64,000 nucleotides of DNA from Telmatobacter sp. DSM 110680 (GCF_039994875.1 NZ_CP121196.1:5828001-5892000), one strand, 5' to 3'; positions 17,077-25,709 are shown, counted from the first letter of the stretch. The notes: generated by a model not told the origin, from the sequence alone. A program made the numbers and translations.

Positions 17077-17328
17077 CTAACTAGCCTCAGCATAGGCCGC
17101 TGTTGGGACTTCCCCGTTTTTTAGTGCGAGGTCTTCTTTTTTGCAAGCCTCACAGCTTTCGCGGTGCTCGACCATCTTCTGCTGGGCAGTCATCGCTGCG
17201 TCTTTATCGACCGACAGACTGTCCGATTGAGCCGCGGTTCCATCGACTAGAGACTGCCACTTCCGTCGCAAACGCTCATAAGATTTACAAACCGTTAGCT
17301 TCGTGTGGTCATATCGTCTACGGCGCAT
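17077..17328 (-). CDS. Small hypothetical protein
   Basis: An 83-residue, mainly helical protein with a basic N-terminus (MRRRRYDHTKL), and a C-terminal pair of cysteines (ESCEACKKED). It heads the minus-strand unit that includes 16863-17063 and the PadR gene. Function unknown. Confidence 0.55.
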   Translation of the reverse strand: MRRRRYDHTKLTVCKSYERLRRKWQSLVDGTAAQSDSLSVDKDAAMTAQQKMVEHRESCEACKKEDLALKNGEVPTAAYAEAS

Positions 17329-17592
17329 TGTTCTATTTCTCCAAGCTTCAATGAATAAACCCGAAAAATTCTGCTAAAGGGTACCTATTGGTTTTGATGG
17401 GTCGGTGATGCTGGGAGATGCTCACAGGTGTTAGGAGCGATATGGACGAGGAACATGTTCAATCGTGTCGAGGACGAAGATTGAGCTACTGCGGTCCACT
17501 TCGCAATAATCGGGCCAACTTCAATTCAGTTGACCTTTCTCCCAGAGCAGGAGCACACTTTGACTCTTCACCCCCACGCGACTGGAGAGACT

Positions 17593-17898
17593 ATGAATTT
17601 TGCTGACAAGGAGTTGAAATGCGCCGATTGCGGCGGAATGTTCGTGTTTTCTGCGGGAGAACAACAGTTCTTCCAAGAAAAGGGATTTACTAACGAGCCG
17701 AGACACTGCAAACAGTGCAAGGGTAAGAGGCGGGGCAGCGGAGACCGGCCTCGAATCGACAGTCACGTCACCTGCTCAGAGTGCGGAAGCGACACAACCG
17801 TTCCATTCAAGCCGACACAGGGTCGGCCAGTACTGTGTGCCGCTTGCTTCACCCATAGACCAAAGGCTCACGCTATTGCCGAAGTCAATGCCCTGTGA
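17593..17898 (+). CDS. CxxC-x17-CxxC zinc-ribbon protein, copy 1
   Basis: A 101-residue protein; GGAGAG precedes ATG 17593. The N-terminal zinc ribbon is LKCADCGGMFVFSAGEQ ... CKQCKGK (two CxxC spaced about 20), and the second ribbon is CSECGSDTTVPFKP ... CAACF. These proteins are common in acidobacteria and other soil bacteria. They are thought to bind nucleic acid or protein through zinc, without proven function. A close paralogue is at 24418, and a shortened relative at 41802. Confidence 0.8.
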   Translation: MNFADKELKCADCGGMFVFSAGEQQFFQEKGFTNEPRHCKQCKGKRRGSGDRPRIDSHVTCSECGSDTTVPFKPTQGRPVLCAACFTHRPKAHAIAEVNAL

Positions 17899-18062
17899 TT
17901 TCCTACTTTATGAAAAAATCGAGTCATGCAAAGACCGGAGTCTAATCTCAGAACCTGCCGCCACCGCCGCCACCCACTCCCAAATTTGCTGACGAAATGG
18001 GGTTCGGGCATGGAAGGTAGTTACAGCGTACAATCCTCTCACTCGTCGTCAATGGGTGAAGC

Positions 18063-18269
18063 GTGAAACACATTGTTTACACATATGGTGATGGTCAGCC
18101 GGACGAAATGGACTTCGATGCGCACGGTTTATTTAACTTTACTAATGGCGATACTGTCTCAAGGCATGGAATCACTTGGAAAATAGATGCAGTGGAGCAT
18201 ATGGGTGTCAATGACCGGAAGCAAATCCCGACCGTGCGGGTACATTTGACACCCGTTGTCGAGAATTAG
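18063..18269 (+). CDS. Small protein, intact copy of duplicated family
   Basis: A 68-residue protein from a GTG start (KHIVYTYGDGQPDEMDFDAHG). It is beta-rich, with VSRHGITWKIDAVEHMG and RVHLTPVVEN at the end. A TACAAT -10-like box lies at 18029-18034. The decayed duplicate at 15698 shares both flank and coding sequence. Function unknown. Confidence 0.65.
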   Translation: MKHIVYTYGDGQPDEMDFDAHGLFNFTNGDTVSRHGITWKIDAVEHMGVNDRKQIPTVRVHLTPVVEN

Positions 18270-18342
18270 ACCCAATCGCTTCGATGAATAGTTCTTGAAG
18301 ACGCGGAGACTCAGAACGGCACCGGCCACTCTAGAGGGCTTG

Positions 18343-18648
18343 CTACTGTCCACCGATTCGTCCAAGTGGGCGAGCAATTATTTCTGTCTCAATCAGCAGT
18401 TCTGCCAAAATAGCTCGATGAATTTCGACGAGTTTTCGGAACGAGTAGCGATATGCAAACTGCTGAGCATTCGTAAAGTTTGGTACGAATCGGTATTCTG
18501 AGCGATTGCGAAACACCAATTCCCAATTTGGAATGTGAACCACCGGGGTATCGCCCTGCCATACATCAAGCGTTTCGAGCCACACGCCATCGTGTTTTCC
18601 GCTCGTCGCACGTAGTTTAAAGGGGCCATCAGAATCAGGCAAACCCAT
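18343..18648 (-). CDS. Hypothetical protein
   Basis: A 101-residue protein from the ATG at 18648, chosen because GAGGAG stands 7 nt before it; the frame remains open further upstream. The body looks like a mixed alpha/beta domain (GVWLETLDVWQGDTPVVHI, NRSEYRFVPNF). The last residues are helical. Not recognised. Confidence 0.5.
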   Translation of the reverse strand: MGLPDSDGPFKLRATSGKHDGVWLETLDVWQGDTPVVHIPNWELVFRNRSEYRFVPNFTNAQQFAYRYSFRKLVEIHRAILAELLIETEIIARPLGRIGGQ

Positions 18649-18857
18649 CCGAACTCTCCTCAACTCATTTCCTTTGACCGATTCTAGTCGGACGCCCAAA
18701 GATTGAGAAAGGTCACAATCGCCCCTGTTCGGGCTGCGGCCGAATTCCCAAGACCCCGAATGCGCTCCAAGGCAGTCTAGCGCACTCGATTTTGGCAAGG
18801 TGTCTGGGTCGAACTTGATGGGGTGCCCCAATCGCCTTCGGCTGCGTAGAAGAAAAC

Positions 18858-19118
18858 TCAGGGAAATGTGAGCGATCGTGTTTTGAAAGTTGGGGATGTT
18901 GGTTTTGAGTATGGGTCTCGAGCAACGACCTCGGCGACAAGGTCTCCCAATAGGACATTTTGATCCGGAGTGCCCAGACGTATAAATCTGTACGACGGGT
19001 TCGAACTCGGCATACACAGTTCGGGATAGTTCCGCTGAAATCTGTTTACCAATTGCATCCCGACCGCGCTTAGGGCTGTGAATTCGAGTCCGACTGAATT
19101 CTTAGTCACTTTCGCCAT
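18858..19118 (-). CDS. Small protein, tandem paralogue 1
   Basis: An 86-residue protein beginning MAKVTKNSVGLEFTALSAVG. It is related to the next gene upstream (19229-19480): shared are LSA-G--LVN-FQR, PSYR, LG-P-QN, and VVARDP-SKP. Both genes have GGGCAA before the ATG. They are probably a tandem duplication. Function unknown. Confidence 0.65.
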   Translation of the reverse strand: MAKVTKNSVGLEFTALSAVGMQLVNRFQRNYPELCMPSSNPSYRFIRLGTPDQNVLLGDLVAEVVARDPYSKPTSPTFKTRSLTFP

Positions 19119-19228
19119 ATTGCCTTGCCCTTTGATTCTGAAGATTGCTGACCTAAAACTAGAATGCGAATCCCGGTACAAAAGGGCAAAGCTGCTGCTT
19201 TCTGCTTGGCCCAACGACTCCGCACATT

Positions 19229-19480
19229 TTATTCCGCTACCTTCCGCTTTGCCCAGAGTTTTGGTTTTGATTCTGGGTCTCGGGCAACGACATCGGCGAT
19301 AAGCTTTTTCAAGACAATATTCTGCTCCGGAGAGCCTAAATGTAAATATCTATATGAGGGTTCTTGACTGGGCTTACACAGCAGGGGATGTTTGCGCTGG
19401 AATTCGTTCACAAGCCGCTTCCCGATTGCGCTAAGACCTGCCAATTCGTATCCAACTGGCAGCGGGGTCACTGTCGCCAT
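19229..19480 (-). CDS. Small protein, tandem paralogue 2
   Basis: An 83-residue protein beginning MATVTPLPVGYELAGLSAIG; see the paralogue at 18858-19118. The pattern LVNEFQRKHPLLCKPSQEPS followed by YRYLHLGSPEQN suggests a compact helical domain. Function unknown. Confidence 0.65.
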   Translation of the reverse strand: MATVTPLPVGYELAGLSAIGKRLVNEFQRKHPLLCKPSQEPSYRYLHLGSPEQNIVLKKLIADVVARDPESKPKLWAKRKVAE

Positions 19481-19732
19481 TTGCTTTGCCCTCATGAGTC
19501 CAGGTTCGATAAAGAGCGTGACCGTGGTCGCAACAACTCAGTGTGACCAGAAATATATTGCTATTCGCACTTTCAAAGCTGTTCCATTTTGCTCATCTTG
19601 TTGGGTCGAACGTTCATCTGGGAGCAACTCTGGCGAGAGACGGACCACCTTCAAGAAGAGCGATCGCAGTGTCAGACGAGAAGACAGAATCCTTTTGCGG
19701 TGAAGCGTGTAGCTGAAGGTTCGGTAAGGGAC

Positions 19733-19738
19733 TAAAAT
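19733..19738 (+). promoter_or_regulatory. -10-like box (TAAAAT), leaderless promoter
   Basis: It ends 6 nt before the ATG at 19745. The same TTCGGTAAG ... -10 ... CTCC layout precedes the paralogue at 25461, so the element was copied or conserved with the gene. Confidence 0.5.
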
Positions 19739-19744
19739 CTCCGT

Positions 19745-19999
19745 ATGCCTCTGACGCCAACGCTACAGACGAGATACGACGAGAACAGCATCCCCATCTC
19801 GGCGAAATGTTCTCTGTGTGGCGAACGAATGCCGCAGGGCACACCACGCATCACGGACCCAATCGAGAATGTTGCATGGTTCTCATCTCAATTCGGTCTT
19901 CACGTAGCGCAAATTCATCCGGAAATCGAGGCTCGCACGTGGGTTGGCAAATCCAAAAAATCCAACGCACGCCACACGCAGAAAGAAGTCAAAGGATAG
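19745..19999 (+). CDS. Small C2H2-like zinc protein, copy 1
   Basis: An 84-residue protein containing AKCSLCGERMPQG and, after about 25 residues, H-x5-H (FGLHVAQIHPE), so a C2H2-type zinc site is likely. It is about 75% identical in its first 60 residues to the protein at 25461-25709. It has no ribosome binding site but a -10-like box 6 nt before the start. Confidence 0.7.
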   Translation: MPLTPTLQTRYDENSIPISAKCSLCGERMPQGTPRITDPIENVAWFSSQFGLHVAQIHPEIEARTWVGKSKKSNARHTQKEVKG

Positions 20000-20097
20000 C
20001 TGGCTTTTGAAGGGAACTGTATACCCGACCTAGAAAAAGCCTGCTCCTCCTTTTACTTTGGTAGTGGGTCAATCCACGGGGCTCCGGGTTCAACATT

Positions 20098-20103
20098 TAT
20101 AGT
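20098..20103 (+). promoter_or_regulatory. -10-like box (TATAGT), leaderless promoter
   Basis: It ends 9 nt before the ATG at 20113, and no Shine-Dalgarno is visible. Confidence 0.4.
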
Positions 20104-20112
20104 TGCAACCGA

Positions 20113-20313
20113 ATGCCAAAGACCGAAAAACCAACTCCCGATGAGGCGAACGCCCTAACGATCGAACATGCAACCCTCGTCAAGCAACAGTATGAAGCAT
20201 TTCAAATAGCCCCCTACATCCGCATGTCACAAGATCAAGCGGACGCATATGACGAGAGACGCCTCCGTATCGAAGAAATCTGCCTCAGGTTAGCGAAATA
20301 CAGGTCAGCTTGA
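20113..20313 (+). CDS. Small helical protein
   Basis: A 66-residue acidic, helical protein (DEANALTIEHATLVKQQYEA, then RMSQDQADAYDERRLRIEEI). There are no Cys or membrane segments. Function unknown. Confidence 0.5.
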   Translation: MPKTEKPTPDEANALTIEHATLVKQQYEAFQIAPYIRMSQDQADAYDERRLRIEEICLRLAKYRSA

Positions 20314-20527
20314 AATTCACAGGTCGGATGACCTGTTTGCCGGAAACCGCCTTCTGTTTCGCCCCACCTTCGGTGAAATGCCCTGCAATGCAATCCGGCG
20401 CATGGGTGGCTGGAATCGCCTTCGTGATAATTCAGCCGGGTAACCTGTTACTTTTTGTGCATTGCCATCTCACCTTTCTAGGGTCACACTCGTCTACATC
20501 ACAACCCCTAGTTTGAAGAGAAATACA

Positions 20528-20797
20528 ATGTACGAATTGGACAGAGAACGTTTCTCATTTGCCCATCGTCGCAACGATGATGGCACCTTCGATTCAATCT
20601 GCCCAAGCTGCTTTCGAACCATCGCGCAGAGCACATGCGAACCAGACCTTTTCATTGCAGAGGACAGTCACGTTTGCGACCCGTCGCTTGTTGAACACTA
20701 TCGCGTGATGAGCCAAGCGGTTTCAGATTATCGGGTAAATAGCAGGGGGCATGTCTCAAGGGATACCAGACAAACGGAAGAGTTGAGAGCTTTATGA
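20528..20797 (+). CDS. DGT-SIC small zinc protein, copy 1
   Basis: An 89-residue protein beginning MYELDRERFSF. It carries the family core NDDGTFDSICPSCFRTIA, and an H-x-C (DSHVC) about 30 residues later, so a CxxC/HxC zinc site is likely. Relatives are at 24187 and 29211. Its stop codon is 2 nt from the candidate RNA element at 20800. Confidence 0.65.
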   Translation: MYELDRERFSFAHRRNDDGTFDSICPSCFRTIAQSTCEPDLFIAEDSHVCDPSLVEHYRVMSQAVSDYRVNSRGHVSRDTRQTEELRAL

Positions 20798-20799
20798 GT

Positions 20800-20866
20800 T
20801 GCGCGAACTGCTGACCCAACCCCGGCAGTCCGGGGCTTTCTCTGGGGGAGGAGCCCCGCAGGCGCA
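20800..20866 (+). ncRNA. Candidate structured RNA, copy 1
   Basis: A 67-nt element almost matched by 26370-26434. Predicted closing stem P1 TGCGC (20800-20804) with GCGCA (20862-20866); P2 CCCCGG (20820-20825) with CCGGGG (20830-20835); P3 GGGG (near 20844-20848) with CCCC (20854-20857). The joining strand GAACTGCTGACCCAA is identical in both copies, while the stems differ but still pair. It lies upstream of the small gene at 20962. Not recognised as a known riboswitch class. Confidence 0.55.
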
Positions 20867-20961
20867 TTCAAGCGGCGAAAAAGCAGGCCCTTCCCTGACT
20901 TCGGCGTTCTTGTGTCGGATGGAGAACTGAATTTCTCTTTAATAAAAGAGATACTCTCAAC

Positions 20962-21153
20962 ATGGAAGTGAATTCAGTCAATCCGCGCATCATCGAAGCG
21001 TTGAGGACGAGAGACGGCGTAATCATCACGTTTGAGGACGGCAAATACGCCAAGTTCCCGGCAAGGCTCCTCTATGCCATGATTCTCAATGCAGTCGAAA
21101 TGAGTGCAAGTTTGAGCGAACCCGGCGTACCTGCATCCAGTAAAACCCCGTAA
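20962..21153 (+). CDS. Small protein related to 26112-26294
   Basis: A 63-residue protein with RTRDGVIITFEDGKYAKFPA, which resembles GKDGLVVTFSDGTTGGYVI in the protein at 26112. Both look like a single beta-hairpin plus helix. Each of these two genes lies next to a copy of the candidate structured RNA. Function unknown. Confidence 0.55.
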   Translation: MEVNSVNPRIIEALRTRDGVIITFEDGKYAKFPARLLYAMILNAVEMSASLSEPGVPASSKTP

Positions 21154-21252
21154 TTAGAGTATGACCGCTCATCTGCCTGACCCCGTGAACACCTCTGAAG
21201 ATATGGGCACGCCTCTGATACTGCGGCATGAGGAGATGACCAACCCACAGCT

Positions 21253-21459
21253 TCAATTGGACGGCTTTTCAGGAGGCCAAAATTGGTTTGCGCTGGCCTC
21301 GTTCACGCCTTTCGACGGCCTATGGAACTCTTCGACATGTTGGCGGAAAGCAGCACCGAGGGATGGCTGCGGGTTGCGGTCGAATTGGTGCTGACACGCT
21401 GAGCAGCATTTGACGCCGCCTAATGTCGTCAAGTAGGGAGGAAGCACTGTTCTCGCCAT
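21253..21459 (-). CDS. Small C2H2-like zinc protein
   Basis: A 68-residue protein with CSACQHQFD ... FRQHVEEFH, a CxxC and H-x5-H spacing similar to the proteins at 19745 and 25461. Start MARTVLPP. It is probably a single zinc finger; target unknown. An overlapping plus-strand frame is less protein-like. Confidence 0.55.
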   Translation of the reverse strand: MARTVLPPYLTTLGGVKCCSACQHQFDRNPQPSLGAAFRQHVEEFHRPSKGVNEASANQFWPPEKPSN

Positions 21460-21744
21460 AGCCGAAAAGATGTGGGAACCTTCATTTCGAGTTGCTCACC
21501 CGTCTCTAGCCATTTCAATTTACTGCGCCATACTTGGGTGAAGAAATCAGCCAGTGTCCGTCGAAAGCGAGACAAGTGCTCAGACCGCACACGCAGCCAC
21601 TCCAACCGACCGGACTCGACGCCTTCGGTTGGCTAATGCTTTGAATTTGGCTTGCACAGAACAGACCTGACAGTTTGAACTGACATTTCCTGCCCAAGGA
21701 CGTTGCAAAATGGATGCCTCAACTTTCAGTCCCGAAGCACAAGG

Positions 21745-22329
21745 TTAGTTGTGGCCGCAGGAGTGAACGTCAAGAATATAGCGAACCTTGGTCATGCAAG
21801 CTGGGCACTCAGCTTCAGAAGCCGCATCGGCTAATTCTGTGCGTGGTTCGGAGAATGACCGAAGACAAGCCGGGCACGTCAGCACGAAATAGCCTTTTCC
21901 GTTAACCGGAACCCATACGGGAGCCTTGTCTGGCTTCGGAACATGCGGTCTCAGGGGAGACTCCTCAATTAGCTCTACAATCTTTGCCGCCATCTGTTCC
22001 GGCCTGTACTGTCCTTTCATCAGGAATGCGTCGGCAAGAGGGGCAGTGGTGCCTTGCCCGAAAAATTCTCCGCTGATAGCAATGACAGGGATATGCGGGA
22101 ATCGCTTTCGAACGATTGACAGCAACTCGAACCCACTCATGTTAGGCATCCGCAAATCAGAAACAATCAAATCGGGAAGCACAGAACGAAGTTCAACGAG
22201 TGCCTGAAACCCATCCTCGGCAGTCCGAACATCGTAGCCAAAAGACTTTAGGATGAGACCTGATGTTTCTCTGAGTGCTGAGTCGTCATCAACGAAAAGA
22301 ATCCTAAGCTTGAACCCTTCGTGAGTCAT
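21745..22329 (-). CDS. Response-regulator receiver with C-terminal zinc ribbon
   Basis: A 194-residue protein. Residues 8-125 are a CheY-like receiver with the acidic pair D14-D16, phospho-acceptor D58 (IVSDLRMP), T/S switch S86 and K105. After a proline-rich linker comes a zinc ribbon (CPAC at 152-155, CPAC at 175-178), with a further C-x-H end. A zinc-ribbon output instead of a DNA-binding domain is unusual. No kinase gene is nearby. Confidence 0.88.
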   Translation of the reverse strand: MTHEGFKLRILFVDDDSALRETSGLILKSFGYDVRTAEDGFQALVELRSVLPDLIVSDLRMPNMSGFELLSIVRKRFPHIPVIAISGEFFGQGTTAPLADAFLMKGQYRPEQMAAKIVELIEESPLRPHVPKPDKAPVWVPVNGKGYFVLTCPACLRSFSEPRTELADAASEAECPACMTKVRYILDVHSCGHN

Positions 22330-22726
22330 ACAATTGTCCGATTTCGCAAAAGACCCGATGAAGTTTTACCTACCGGGTCGCGAATTGGTGTGAGTATACG
22401 CCAGACTCGCACACCTATAGGGGAAAACCTTACCGATGTTTTTCGATACCCCGAAACTGGAGCCGACTTTCGCGCATCAGAGCCTCGCCCTGTTTGGCGG
22501 TATCATCGAGTATGCTGGGTGCCAAGCCGTCCATTCTCGCTGGGCGATGGCCGCTATGTAAGTCGCAATAGCCAAAGTCGCGGGAGCGTTTTGAACCTTG
22601 GGATGATGGTCTGAGTCGAAATCAAGGCCTGTAGCGATAAGCAGTCCCTCCGCTCAATAGTAGAAGTTTGCTCCTGTAGGTCGTGAAACATCTCAAAATG
22701 CCCGTTAAGCATCGCAAGGTTTATTC
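22330..22726. other. Intergenic, no firm gene
   Basis: About 400 bp between two divergent receiver genes. Short frames exist, for example one giving FFDTPKLEPTFAHQS, but none has a ribosome binding site or a recognised family. It should hold the promoters of both genes. Confidence 0.4.
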
Positions 22727-23089
22727 ATGGCGAAGCCTCGAGTCCTAGTCATCGACGACGACAAAACCATCGCAGATACATTTGTTATGGTTTTGAACGT
22801 TAGCGGCTTCGAGGCGAAAGCTGCCTACAGCGGCGAAGAGGGTCTGCAACTTTCACGCGACCATGGGTTCGAGTTTCTGGTCTCTGATGTCGTGATGCAT
22901 CCAATGAATGGTATCGAGGCGGCAATTGAAATTCGGAAGTTGCTTCCTACCTGTCGAGTCCTTTTAATCTCTGGGACTAACGACACTACCTCCTTACTTG
23001 CGGAGGCTACGTCTCGCGGATTCGAGTTCGACATTCTCCCCAAGCCGGTGAATCCAACGGCACTCATCGAAGCTTTGAAGGAAGATTGA
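22727..23089 (+). CDS. Stand-alone response-regulator receiver
   Basis: A 120-residue single-domain receiver: DDD at 10-12, phospho-acceptor D54 (LVSDVVMHPMNG), S82 and K106 (LPKPVNP). All key residues are present, so it should be phosphorylated. There is no output domain, as in CheY or Spo0F types. It closely resembles the degenerate receiver at 25567-26124. Confidence 0.9.
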   Translation: MAKPRVLVIDDDKTIADTFVMVLNVSGFEAKAAYSGEEGLQLSRDHGFEFLVSDVVMHPMNGIEAAIEIRKLLPTCRVLLISGTNDTTSLLAEATSRGFEFDILPKPVNPTALIEALKED

Positions 23090-23260
23090 ATCGGTGAGAG
23101 CGAAGTCTCACGGTGTCGGAAATGAGGGGTCTCTGCATTGGTTCTCAAACAGCGATGAAATACGTCGGACGGTGGTAAGGAATAAGTACCTTCACGAATC
23201 GAGGTGTGCGTGATTGTCGAAGGTCCCAGCAGTAAGAAATGGATGGCTACTCAACATTGC

Positions 23261-23665
23261 TCACTCGATTTCCGGAGCGCACAACGACCTTAGCTCATCA
23301 AGCGATTCGCGCAGCGCCTTTGCTCCTTCTCCCTTTTGAAGGAACAAGTTCGCTTTGAAAAGTTCACAAATGTGACGAGTTTCAAGCGTCAGTCCCGTCC
23401 ATACAAGGACGGGAATTTTCCTCAGTTCTGAATTTGAATAGCGGAAGCGAAGTACCTCATACCCGCTGTCCATACCCAAAACAAGGTCGAGAAGAATCGC
23501 ATCAGGTAAAGTGGTTCCGTCGTATACCTGCTTCGTAAGTAGTTTGAGGGCATCGCTCGGAGAAGCTGTACATTCGATATGGGTGAAGCCGGATAGGAGC
23601 GCAGTCGCTTTGGCTGTTCTCAAATCTATAGGCTGGTCTTCCACTATCAGAAGCACACAGGTCAT
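23261..23665 (-). CDS. Stand-alone response-regulator receiver
   Basis: A 134-residue receiver with E9-D10 in the acidic pocket, D60 (AILLDLVLG), T90 and K111 (LQKGEG). Its ATG overlaps the stop of the upstream gene (ATGA), so the two are translationally coupled. There is no output domain. It resembles the Rcp1-like single-domain receivers in layout. Confidence 0.88.
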   Translation of the reverse strand: MTCVLLIVEDQPIDLRTAKATALLSGFTHIECTASPSDALKLLTKQVYDGTTLPDAILLDLVLGMDSGYEVLRFRYSNSELRKIPVLVWTGLTLETRHICELFKANLFLQKGEGAKALRESLDELRSLCAPEIE

Positions 23666-23898
23666 TTAGAGCACATGGGAATTTTCCCTTCTGCTGATTC
23701 AAGTTCGGCTTGCTTTCTCGGGGTCATTAACGGTGGGGTCGGCTCTGCCTGTCCATCGAGGTTCGCGATGAGTTGAACAACGATGTGCATGAGTTCGGCT
23801 ACATCGGGATTGTCCGCCTCGGAACCGACGCTCTGCTCCACCTTCTTCAGTGTGCTGAGAAGGGCTTCCTTGACTTCGGCGGGTGGACGCAAACTCAT
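23662..23898 (-). CDS. Small protein coupled to receiver gene
   Basis: A 78-residue acidic helical protein starting MSLRPPAEVKEALLSTL. It overlaps the receiver gene by 4 nt and precedes it in the operon, so it may be its partner, for example a small phosphotransfer-like or adaptor helix. There is no clear phospho-histidine motif (one HIVVQLI). Function unknown. Confidence 0.6.
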   Translation of the reverse strand: MSLRPPAEVKEALLSTLKKVEQSVGSEADNPDVAELMHIVVQLIANLDGQAEPTPPLMTPRKQAELESAEGKIPMCSK

Positions 23899-24186
23899 TG
23901 TTTATCTGATGTCAGGATTTGCCTCTGAGGATGTTTCGAACTGCGAGGCAGCGGTACGCCAAGCATTACTCCGACAAGTCCATCTCATTGTGCTCAATAA
24001 ATAGTGTCGGATGAGTGACATGCCATGTTAATCCCCTCAAATGGGCTTGTCTGCCACAAGGCGAGTGAGGCTTTTGTCCTGCAAATGTGAATTGTGCCGG
24101 ATTTGCGGCACTGAGCGGCGAAAGGGAGTAGGGTTTAACCAAACTTTATCCAAGTTATGAAAGAACGGCCAAAGGGCGGTTCGCAA

Positions 24187-24378
24187 ATGGAAACCTACTC
24201 ACCAACTATCTTCCGTCACAGGCACAACCGGGACGGCACGTGGGACTCAATCTGCACGAAGTGCTATATCACCGTTGAAACCGCCATCCAAGAAGAGGAC
24301 CTCGCGGGGGCGGAGCGGGGCCACGACTGCATGGAACTATTGGCTACCAAGACAAACTGGTTTGTAAAGTTGCGATAG
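24187..24378 (+). CDS. DGT-SIC small zinc protein, copy 2
   Basis: A 63-residue protein starting METYSPT with AAAGGGCGG upstream; a start at 24157 is also possible. Core RHNRDGTWDSICTKCYITVE, then GHDC. Same family as 20528 and 29211. Confidence 0.65.
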   Translation: METYSPTIFRHRHNRDGTWDSICTKCYITVETAIQEEDLAGAERGHDCMELLATKTNWFVKLR

Positions 24379-24417
24379 GCAGGGTCAGACTCCTGTGGTT
24401 TCAGACTTGGGGTGTTT

Positions 24418-24714
24418 ATGAGCTTTAACGACCGCGATGTCCTGTGTGTAAGTTGTGGCGTGATGTTTGTGTTTTCTGCGGGTGAACAAGAGTTCTTTCA
24501 TGAGAAGGGATTCACCAACGAACCGAAACACTGCAAGCAATGCAAGGCTAAGAGGCAGGGCGTCGAAGGGCAGCGTCGAATCGAAACGCACGTCATCTGC
24601 TCAGAATGCAGGAGCAACACAACTGTACCCTTCAAGCCGACTCAAGGCAGACCAGTGATGTGCAGAGTGTGTTTCGCAAGTAGACCCAAAGCAACCAATA
24701 TTGCGGCTGCGTAG
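24418..24714 (+). CDS. CxxC-x17-CxxC zinc-ribbon protein, copy 2
   Basis: A 98-residue protein, about 70% identical to the protein at 17593-17898: CVSCGVMFVFSAGEQ ... CKQCKAKRQG, and CSECRSNTTVPFKPTQGRPV ... CRVCF. All eight ribbon cysteines are present. Function unknown, as for its paralogue. Confidence 0.8.
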   Translation: MSFNDRDVLCVSCGVMFVFSAGEQEFFHEKGFTNEPKHCKQCKAKRQGVEGQRRIETHVICSECRSNTTVPFKPTQGRPVMCRVCFASRPKATNIAAA

Positions 24715-24829
24715 TGGAAAGCCGGCGAGATTAGACGTGCGTCTTCCGCTTCTACTTGGTGCAACCTCAAAGGGCAGATTCTCCGAGATTTGCTCATCGC
24801 GAAGCTTCTGCGAAGTGCGATGAGGAATC

Positions 24830-25060
24830 GTGACGAAGAACCTTTACAACGAGTAATACAGCGTTGTTCACTACAACGTTCATTTCAAGAGCGGGAGCCT
24901 TGAGAACCGGGTCACTCAACGTGCGGTTTGCGGTCTACGCCCAGTGGACATTGATTGGATTTGGATTGTCGAGCGTCGGCGTCGTGCGACTCCCGAGGAA
25001 GTAAGCAAGCTTTGCGAAATCAGTTCGAGTCGATACGAGGTCACCAAACATGCCTCATAA
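24830..25060 (+). pseudogene. Broken copy of the HYNV/RPADI small-protein family
   Basis: From a GTG at 24830 the frame reads MTKNLYNE, then TAA at 24854-24856, then continues YSVVHYNVHFKSGSLENRV ... CGLRPVDIDWIWIVERRR ... TPEEVSKLC, matching 25050 and 30561. The in-frame stop near codon 9 makes it a pseudogene, unless a later start is used. Its end overlaps the start of the intact copy at 25050. Confidence 0.7.
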
Positions 25061-25268
25061 CCGAGACGACATGTATTACCATCCGCCCGGAACGACTCGC
25101 TACGACATGCAGTTCAAGAGCGGAGCACTGGAGAACGGCGCCACCGAGACTGAGATTTCTGGGCGACAACCAGCGGATATACGGTGGCTTTGGGTCGTTG
25201 AGCAGAATCGCTATGCAATGCCGGAGGAAATACGAAATCTGTGCAAGCAGGTATATCAAGTGTTTTGA
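25050..25268 (+). CDS. HYNV/RPADI small protein, copy
   Basis: A 72-residue protein: MPHNRDDMYYHPPG, then YDMQFKSGALENG, RQPADIRWLWVVEQNRY and MPEEIRNLC. The family layout is a beta strand, a G-rich turn and a C-terminal helix starting with PEE. The start overlaps the pseudogene at 24830. Function unknown. Confidence 0.6.
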   Translation: MPHNRDDMYYHPPGTTRYDMQFKSGALENGATETEISGRQPADIRWLWVVEQNRYAMPEEIRNLCKQVYQVF

Positions 25269-25448
25269 GTAAACTTCGTAATCTGTTGCCCGATGGAAAT
25301 CTTTCTACTCGTCCTACACCACTCCGGTGAGAAGGCACGCGATGGTTGAAGACGAGGAGGAGGGAAGCCGAGTTCAATCTCTGGACATCGGTTTGCACAA
25401 AATCAGGCACAAATTGACCGCGCACCGGCTCAAGATTCGGTAAGCGCC

Positions 25449-25454
25449 TACAAT
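25449..25454 (+). promoter_or_regulatory. -10-like box (TACAAT), leaderless promoter
   Basis: It ends 6 nt before the GTG at 25461. The surrounding bases (TTCGGTAAG upstream, CTCC downstream) match those before the paralogue at 19745. Confidence 0.5.
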
Positions 25455-25460
25455 CTCCCT

Positions 25461-25709
25461 GTGCCACTGCTACCAATCCTGCAAACGAGATACGACGAGA
25501 ACAGCATCCCCATCTCGGCGAAATGTTCTCTGTGTGGCGAACGGATGCCGCAGGGCGCACCGCGCATCACGAACTCAATCGAGAATGTTGCATGGTTCTT
25601 ATCTCAATTCGGTCATCATGTTGAGCAAAGTCATCCGGAAATTGCGGCTCGCAAATGGACTGGAAATTCCGGGAAGCACGACGGACTGAAGGCTCAGATA
25701 ACAAACTAA
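25461..25709 (+). CDS. Small C2H2-like zinc protein, copy 2
   Basis: An 82-residue protein from a GTG. CSLCGERMPQGAPRI and FGHHVEQSHPE give the same C2H2 pattern as the protein at 19745. It overlaps the 3' end of the degenerate receiver on the other strand, which is further evidence that the receiver is decaying. Confidence 0.7.
   Translation: MPLLPILQTRYDENSIPISAKCSLCGERMPQGAPRITNSIENVAWFLSQFGHHVEQSHPEIAARKWTGNSGKHDGLKAQITN

Noticed and set aside
22321..22614. 97-codon plus-strand frame in the gap between receivers
   Set aside because: No ribosome binding site, low-complexity Arg-rich translation and no relation to neighbouring families.
24955..25272. 105-codon plus-strand frame
   Set aside because: It lies in another frame over the pseudogene at 24830 and the gene at 25050, both of which have clear relatives.
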